Source of the DNA: Hippophae tibetana
Lineage: Eukaryota > Streptophyta > Magnoliopsida > Rosales > Elaeagnaceae
Length of the DNA stretch: 64,000 nucleotides
Direction of reading: 5' to 3'
NCBI GenBank assembly: GCA_037013495.1
Contig: JAZDXN010000029.1
Coordinates: 2,244,501-2,308,500 of the forward strand
A model generated the notes under the pieces. That model made no database searches. It had not been told where the DNA came from and was given only the letters and a program-made list of their open reading frames with translations. Shown here piece after piece: positions 57,814-64,000 of the stretch. Numbering within the stretch: position 1 is the stretch's first letter; each line of letters begins with the position of its first letter. The position numbers were made by a program, and so were the translations under genes.

Positions 57814-59730
57814 TGATGAGTGCTCAAAAAGCACTAAAATAACCATGATTTTATGCACATTAATTGATTAAAAATATATATATTTATATGTTTTATCATA
57901 TATTTATATAAATTTGTCTTTTTCGGAATCACGGGTATTTTTATTGTTTTTCAGGTATTTTGGCTTAAAAACGCAACTTAAAAACTCAAAGAGGAATACT
58001 GGAAGCAATACATCACAAATATATTAATAAATAAATGCGGAAAGGTCGACAAATATGGAAAAATTGGACAAAATGGGTCAAAAAGGTCAAAAATGTCAAA
58101 AAGGAGAAAAACGTGCCGCCGCGCCGCCCGGCCGCCGCGCCCCACCGCCCGGCCGCCGCGCCCCACCGCCCAGCACCGCCCCAAGCAGCAGCGCGCGGCA
58201 CTGTTCATCCGCAGTTACTGTTCATCAGACTCGGCACTGTTCATACCCCGGTACTGTTCATCAGACTCGGCACTGTTCATACCCCGGTACTGTTCATCAG
58301 ACTCGGCACTGTTCATACCCGGTACTGTGCAGCCGCCCCATGTCATGCTGACGTCATCAAATGACATCAGCAATCAATAATCCGCGTTTTTACATTTTTT
58401 TAACATTTTTTTCTCTACTTTTTCTCTCCATCCTCACCTATAAATACCCCCCTTCCCTTCACTTCAAAATACACCTTCAAAACACACTTCTCTCTTATTT
58501 CTTTCTCTCTTTTCTTAGATTTTTAGGTTTTTTTTAGTTTTTCTTAGTTTTTAGTTAATTTCTCTTAGTTTTAGAGTTCTTCCCTTTTTGGGAAGAACTA
58601 GTTATGTTTTTGTAATATTTTAGCTTTTTGATTCAATAAATGGGAGTGCAAATTCCGCTTGGAGTTTTTCCAGCAACGGGAATAGCGTCGAAGTTCTGTA
58701 AGGATTTTATTTTCTTTACAGTTATTTTTATGCTTTATTCTTACATGTTATATTTAATTTGTCTGTGGTTAAATTTAACTATGCTGGCTATTTAGTAAAC
58801 ATGATGTAATAATAACGTTGTTATGCTTGCGAAATATTAAATAGGTAAAAATCTCTAAAATGAATTGATTTTATTTTTATTCATGATTTTATATTAAGAA
58901 TGTTAGAGAGAAATATATTATTTTTCATTACAAACTTAAACCTGAAAATTAGATTTTAAGGTTTAGTTATCCGGTCTGATTTAGAGTAGTGCTCTTTTAT
59001 TTGATGGTACAATCGCCCGGTAGTTAGAGTGAAGCTCTATTTCAAAAGTTTTTATAAGAATTATTATCTGAAAATGTATTGACAACATGTTTTCGGTAGT
59101 GGTTTTAAAACTTGAAAGTTAGTACTCGGATAACTAAATTCTTGGGTTTAATTTGGACACCTTGAATAAAGTTTAAACTGTCTAACCCCACCAAAGGTGG
59201 CATTTAAATGGTTCATTTTCAATCTCTTAGAAAAAGGAATTAATTTAATTAAGCAAATTAGTTATCAACCCCACCCATAGGTGTTAATTGATTTGTTTAG
59301 TTAACAAAGAATATCTAACCCCACCAAAGGTGGTATTCATACAAAAAAGGGAGAATCAATAAATATCAATTCATATCCTTAATAACCTAGATAATATGAG
59401 CAAGCATAATTAACTTAGTTATTATATCCATAAATACTCCGCCATTATAAATAATAAAATTTGCATAAATGTTTATTGAATCTATGTTTAATTTTATGTA
59501 ATTAGATTAAAAACATAAAACCCCAAAATATCGTGACAGGATGTTTAGAATTTAATTTCGTTTTTAAAAGTTTGAATAATAAATTAAAAACCACACACAT
59601 TCCTTCCTTAGATCGACCTTGGGAGTATACTTATCCTTTTCTACGAAATGATTCGTGCACTTGCGAGAGTTTTATAAATATTAAAACCAAAGTATTTGCG
59701 AAGATCGGCGATGCCGGTTTTCGTTCATCA
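57814..59730 (+). repeat. Family A solo LTR with TSD AAGCA
   Basis: A complete 1917-bp LTR (TGATGAG to TTCATCA) is flanked by AAGCA at 57809-57813 and 59731-59735. Removing it rejoins the integrase of the surrounding element. It has a clean TATA box (58439-58446) and hairpins at 59188-59200, 59272-59283 and 59321-59333. No interior remains, so it arose by LTR-LTR exchange. Confidence 0.92.
58110..58446 (+). promoter_or_regulatory. Promoter of family A solo LTR with repeat cassette
   Basis: The GC cassette is made of GCCGCGCCCCACCGCCCG repeats (58118-58180), then about three 36-bp units built from ACTGTTCATAC and GGTACTGTTCATCAGACTC (58198-58325). TGACGTCA follows at 58349-58356 and TATAAATA at 58439-58446. 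Overlapping 95-109-residue frames are artefacts of the repeat. Confidence 0.65.
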
Positions 59731-59735
59731 AAGCA

Positions 59736-60560
59736 ACAAAGGTATTGTTGCACACATCTATTGACAATTTCTAATTAGCCATCTATTTGAGGGTGATATT
59801 CTGAGCTCATTTTTAATTTAGTTTCAAAAAGCTCGAAAAACTTCTACCCAAGGTAGTTGATAAAGATTGGGTTATGATTGTTGATAATAGAGAGTGGCAT
59901 GCCATGAAGTTTCACCACTTATTTAACAAACCTTTGAGCAATCATCTTCGTTGTGTATGAGTGAAACAATGCAATGAAATTAGAATATTTACTAATTTGA
60001 TCAACAACAACTAAGATACAATTTTTTCCATTGGAAGAAGGGAGACTATCAATGAAATCCATTATTATATCATCCCAAATCTGATAGGGGATAGAAAATG
60101 GTTGAAGAAGACCTGTAGGTGATAAAGTCTCTATTTTAACCCGTTGTCACACTTGAAAAGAAGCTACATATTTCTTTTATTGTATTGTACATTGAAGGCC
60201 AATAGAATTGTTAAGTCATATGCTTATAAGTTCTAAGCATAACTAAGTGTCCTCCTAAATTAGAATCATTAAACTCTTGCAAAAATTGATGAATAATTGG
60301 TAATTTTGGAGCAAGTACCACTCTATCTTTGTAGAAGATCATGTCATTTTCCATAAGTAAGGAGCTTTTTCTTTGTCAAGGGCTTCTTTGCCAATTATTT
60401 GCATGTAAGGATCATCGTTTGCTTCAAACTTAATTGTATCCTATATTTGAGCTTGTGTAATGATCATTATGTCAAGAGTAGGAATGTCTATTAGTTGACA
60501 TAGAGCATCAACTGTAGTATTTTATTTTCCCGGCTTATATGTGATTTCATAGTCATGACC
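59736..60560 (-). pseudogene. Reina-like integrase core, broken
   Basis: The minus strand reads IIMDFIDSLP (first catalytic Asp, about 60051-60070), a second motif changed to IINHNPIF where SDRDxxF is usual, and SEYHPQIDG then LEIVNRCVQQYL (catalytic Glu region near 59770-59800). Stops occur at about 59960 and 59850. It joins 57808 once the solo LTR is removed. Confidence 0.8.
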
Positions 60561-61620
60561 TAATAGCTTGGAGACCCACTCTTTTTGTTATGGTGTTGTG
60601 ATATGCTATTTTAACAAGTATTTGAGACTTCTTTGGTCTGTTTGAATATAGAATTTCTGAATCAAATATGCTCACCAGGTCTATATGGCATGCACAATGG
60701 CCAGCATCTCCTTAGCATAGGTGGACCATGATTTTTGGGAGGGACGTAATGATTTATTCATGAATGTAATGGGCCTACCTTGTTGAGAAAGGATTGCTCT
60801 TATACCGTCTCCTAAAGCATCTGTTTCAATGACAAATGGCTCTTTAAAATTTGGCATGGAAAGAGTTAATGTACTAGTCATGACTTGCTTGAGTTTTCTG
60901 AAAGGCATCATTAGCTTCATTTGACCAGCCAAAGTTTCCTTTTTTGAGGAGATTAGTAAGAGGTCGAGCTTTGATGCCATAATCACTAACAAACTTCCTG
61001 TAGTATCTTATATGGCATAAAAGCCCACGTAGCTCAAAAATGTTAGTAGGTTTAGCCCAGTCAAGCATTGCTCTAATATTGCCTTGATCCACCCTTACAC
61101 CTTGTGGTGTAATAATATGACCAAGATATTCCAACTTTTGTTGCCCGAACACAAATTTTCTTAATTTAAGAAAACAATTTGTGTTGTCTTAATATTTCAA
61201 AGGTTGTTTTAACATGATTTAGATGTTTTCTCCAGTCGGGGCTATATAGCAATATGTCATCGAAAAAAACTAAAACAAATTTTTGAAGATAGGGATGAAA
61301 TATGGAATTCATAATAGCTTGAAATGTAGAAAAAGGGAATTACAAAGGCCAAATGTCATAACTAGATATTCATAATGATCATTGTAAAATACACTTTTGG
61401 ACATATATGAGAGGTGTACTCGTTCTTGATGAAACCCTACATTCAAATCAAGTTTTGTGAAAAAGAAAGCTCTATAAAGCCCATCAAGCATGTCATCAAC
61501 AATTGGAATGAGAAATCTATCCTTGATGGTCACTTTATTGAACGCCCTATAATTAGTACGAAATTTCCATGTACCATCTTTTTTCTTAACCAACAATATG
61601 GGGAAAGAGAACGAACTAGT
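60561..61620 (-). pseudogene. Reina-like RT and RNase H, broken
   Basis: 61596-61309 gives LVKKKDGTWKF, FTKLDLNVGFHQ and YLVMTFGLCNS. The catalytic FFDD is at 61267-61256. 61152-60874 gives LEYLGHIITPQGVRVD and LRGLLCHIRYYRKFV. 60992-60681 gives FVIETDALGDGIRAIL and KEMLAIVHAI of RNase H. The parts are in different frames. Confidence 0.85.
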
Positions 61621-62590
61621 GCTAGGTCATATAAACCCTCATTTCAGCATTTCATGAACTTGCTTTTCAATTTCAGCTTTTTGAAAATAAGCATACCTAT
61701 ATGGTCTAACATTAACAGGCTTAGTTCTTTGTTTCAAGTTAATATGATGGTTTACCTCTCGGATTTGAGATAATTTCTTAGGTTCTTGGAATATGTCTCC
61801 AAAGTCCTCCAGTAATTTTTGAATGTCATGTCGAGTCTTTTACAGGGATGAGGCTATGAAGGATTGAAGAGATATTGCAAAGGTTACACCTTCATGTCTT
61901 GTATCTTTAGAAATAGATATCACTCATGCATATCCTATTGTTCTATTGTCAATTCCTTGAAACTTATGAGTTTGGTTTTCCCATGTGAACTCCATAGTTG
62001 ATTGTTTCTAGTTGCATGAAATTGTTCCTAATCGTTCCAACCATTGGACTCCTAGCACCACATCCAAGCCATTTAATTGTAAGGTGTATAGTGTGAGAAT
62101 AAATGAAATACTTTGGATCAAGATTGGGTCATTCTCAAATCTTCTCTTGCATGTCAAAGAGCCACTGTTTGCTATCTTTACATTAAAAGGTTTTGTAGAC
62201 TGCATTGGAAGTGGAAGGATGTCAACTACTCTTTCACTGATGAATTTGTGGGTGGAACCTCTATCAATGAAGAAAATCAATTCATGATCATCAATTACTA
62301 CCCTTACTCTTATAGTTCAATTGGTAGACCATCGACCAAGAGTATGAAGGGATATCTCAAGCTCATCATTATCTGAACTATTACTACATCCTTCTAACAT
62401 CAATAGTCAAGGATTTCTATATTTATTTCATGGTGTAAATATTTGGTCACAATTGAAGCAAAGCCCTGGATCCATCTTTTTCTGCATTTGATCCCATGTT
62501 AACATTTTTACTGATGCTGGTAGTTTAAAGGTTGTTATATGTGTTGCTTTAGTTGAAGCTTGAACATGTATGCTTGGCTGCTTACAAATT
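61621..62590 (-). pseudogene. Reina-like protease and knuckle remnant
   Basis: 62280-62008 is a retropepsin with FFIDRGSTHKFIS, in which the D-S-G triad reads D-R-G, and LDVVLGVQWLERLG at its end. Further right (about 62440-62480) GLCFNCDQ starts a knuckle that breaks off after its second Cys. The rest of gag and the 5' LTR are absent. Bases 61621-62007 encode the poorly kept protease-RT linker, and 62591-62715 are unassigned. Confidence 0.78.
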
Positions 62591-62715
62591 TTTAATTTGT
62601 CATACTCCCACTAATATATCGCTAATTAGATAATTAAATCCATAACAAAATAAATGGACTTTTTTTTTAATTTGAGCTAGTCAATAGATACACTTAGTAT
62701 GCCTAAGACTTTGTT

Positions 62716-64000
62716 ATGGATCATTTAAGAGAGTATTAATCCACAATCCATGTACCTTACTTTGATGGGTCCAATTACCCATATTATATGGCTCATATGA
62801 GAGCCTTTCTACTATCTTCAAATGAGAGTGCCTGGAAATCTATACTTTATTATTGGGAACCACCTATGGAACAAATGGACCAATCAAGATAAAACTACTA
62901 GCAACTAGAATCTGAAGGATATTAATGCCGTTTTTAGTACCGTATCTACTGATGAGTTTCTTAGTATTTCTCATGTTGATACTACTTAGCTTGCTTGGGA
63001 TATTTTAGAGGTTGCCCATGTGGGAACCACCCAAGATGAATGAACTAAATTTTTCATGCTTGGTAGTCAATTTGAAAATCATAGTATGAAAGAAGATGAA
63101 ACTTTCTTGGAATATTATGTTAGAATTTAAGATATAATTAACACATTTGCCAATCTTGGAGAGGAAACTAATGCTTTCAAGATAGTTTGAAAGATTCTTT
63201 GATCATTACTAGATTGCTTCCACGCATAGGTCATTGCCATTAACAAAAGCAAGGATGTGGATACCATAAAAATAGAGGAACTTGTTGGCTCACTTCAAAC
63301 CTTTGCGATGAGCTTTTGAAAACCTCAAAACTACTTTTATTGATGACATTGTCAAAGATGATGAAGAGTACTCTTATCGACAAGAATGAATAAAATCCTC
63401 AACAAAAGAATCCCTGAAACAAAGGACAATAAAGTTTTCAAAAAGATCATAATTTGAGAGATATCAAATATAGGAGTTCTAATAGTAAGAAATCTAAACC
63501 TATTGGGGTTTATTTTTTTAAATGTATAAGTTTTAGTTAGTTCACAATTGACTATGCAAACAAGAAGAACCAAAATAGAAAAGATTTCAATGTTACACTC
63601 ACTGACTCTGGAAGTGATAACAATAATCCAGTTGAATCAGACAATAACTATTTGGTATTTACTACAACTATATGTATCAAAGGAAATAGTAAGGAGGTTA
63701 AAAAAATTAGAGTTGAAATGCTTAACAAAGTTCTAGATTATAGAAAGCCAACAAGAGACAAAAAAGGGCTAATATATATCAACAAGCACATTACACCATC
63801 TTCTTTAAAATCAACTAAAATTGTCAAACTTTCCAACATATCCTACTCATATGCTACACATGACATTGGTTATAAGAATGAGAGCTCTACTCTTTCAACA
63901 TGAAAAACCACATTTGTAAGGCCTTCTAACCTTACTCCTTATGTTACCCATTATACACAAAGGATAGTTGTACTTGTGATTGACGAATCTATTAGATTTG
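62716..64000 (+). pseudogene. Ty1/copia gag (SIRE-like), broken, runs off the window
   Basis: It starts MDHLRE, then in a shifted frame YFDGSNYPYY, AHMRAFLLSSNESAWKS and WEPPMEQ, the start of a copia gag of the DUF4219/UBN2 type. Later pieces read EELVGSLQ and, near 63550, YANKKNQNRKDFNVTLTDSGSD, matching the basic-acidic region after the knuckle in SIRE-type gags. The knuckle itself is lost. 63652-63903 continues open without a motif I recognise. At least six stops or shifts are present. Confidence 0.72.

Noticed and set aside
58035..58380. Pro/Arg-rich and repeat-containing frames
   Set aside because: They are translations of the 36-bp LTR repeat in three frames, with no coding signature.

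Overview
This window looks like gene-poor plant nuclear DNA, probably from a eudicot. It is AT-rich, built almost wholly from nested and decayed LTR retrotransposons, and I found no intact cellular gene, rRNA, tRNA or CRISPR array. Evidence for a plant is the tRNA-Asp-type primer binding sites (PBS), the tRNA-Met-type PBS beside chromovirus gag-pol, a CACTA-like mini-element, and a SIRE-like copia gag. All boundaries were read by eye. Family names (A, CR1, CR2) are local labels.

Layout: 25-584 is a CR1 LTR fragment cut by family A, a non-autonomous element with ~1.8-kb LTRs and a tRNA-Asp PBS (585-7598). 7593-12939 is one copy of a ~5.3-kb segmental duplication whose second copy is 27524-32813. 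11337-18293 is a full-length but broken minus-strand CR1 chromovirus with a 5-bp target site duplication (TSD, GAAAT), inserted in a CR2 element. Next to it, 18445-21562 is a non-autonomous element that has lost exactly its 5' LTR and sits between two 297-bp direct copies of flanking DNA. Its single LTR has 144-bp perfect inverted termini and six G-boxes. 21.9-38.7 kb is a chain of CR2 LTRs, leaders and gag-pol pieces, including a leader-only unit and a 1.65-kb tandem duplication. 38.7-45.8 kb is a minus-strand family A element containing a nested solo LTR (TSD ATTTA) and bordered by a divergent LTR. 45.8-50.7 kb holds a CR2 LTR and leader, unassigned DNA, an Athila/Tat-type protease fragment and a possible Del/Tekay-like LTR. 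50.7-56.6 kb is a plus-strand CR1 element lacking its 3' end. 56.7-62.6 kb is the 3' part of a minus-strand chromodomain element (Reina-like), its integrase split by a family A solo LTR (TSD AAGCA). 62.7-64.0 kb is a broken SIRE-like copia gag.

Functionally, the CR1 and CR2 coding regions are all disabled, so none can now move by itself. Family A and the one-LTR element kept only cis signals (PBS, polypurine tracts, a conserved hairpin, LTR promoters) and would have needed proteins from an Athila/Tat-type partner; only a protease relic of that type is present. The most unusual object is the one-LTR element at 18445-21562: its flanking duplication, foldback-like LTR, G-box array and internal hairpin array are each uncommon.
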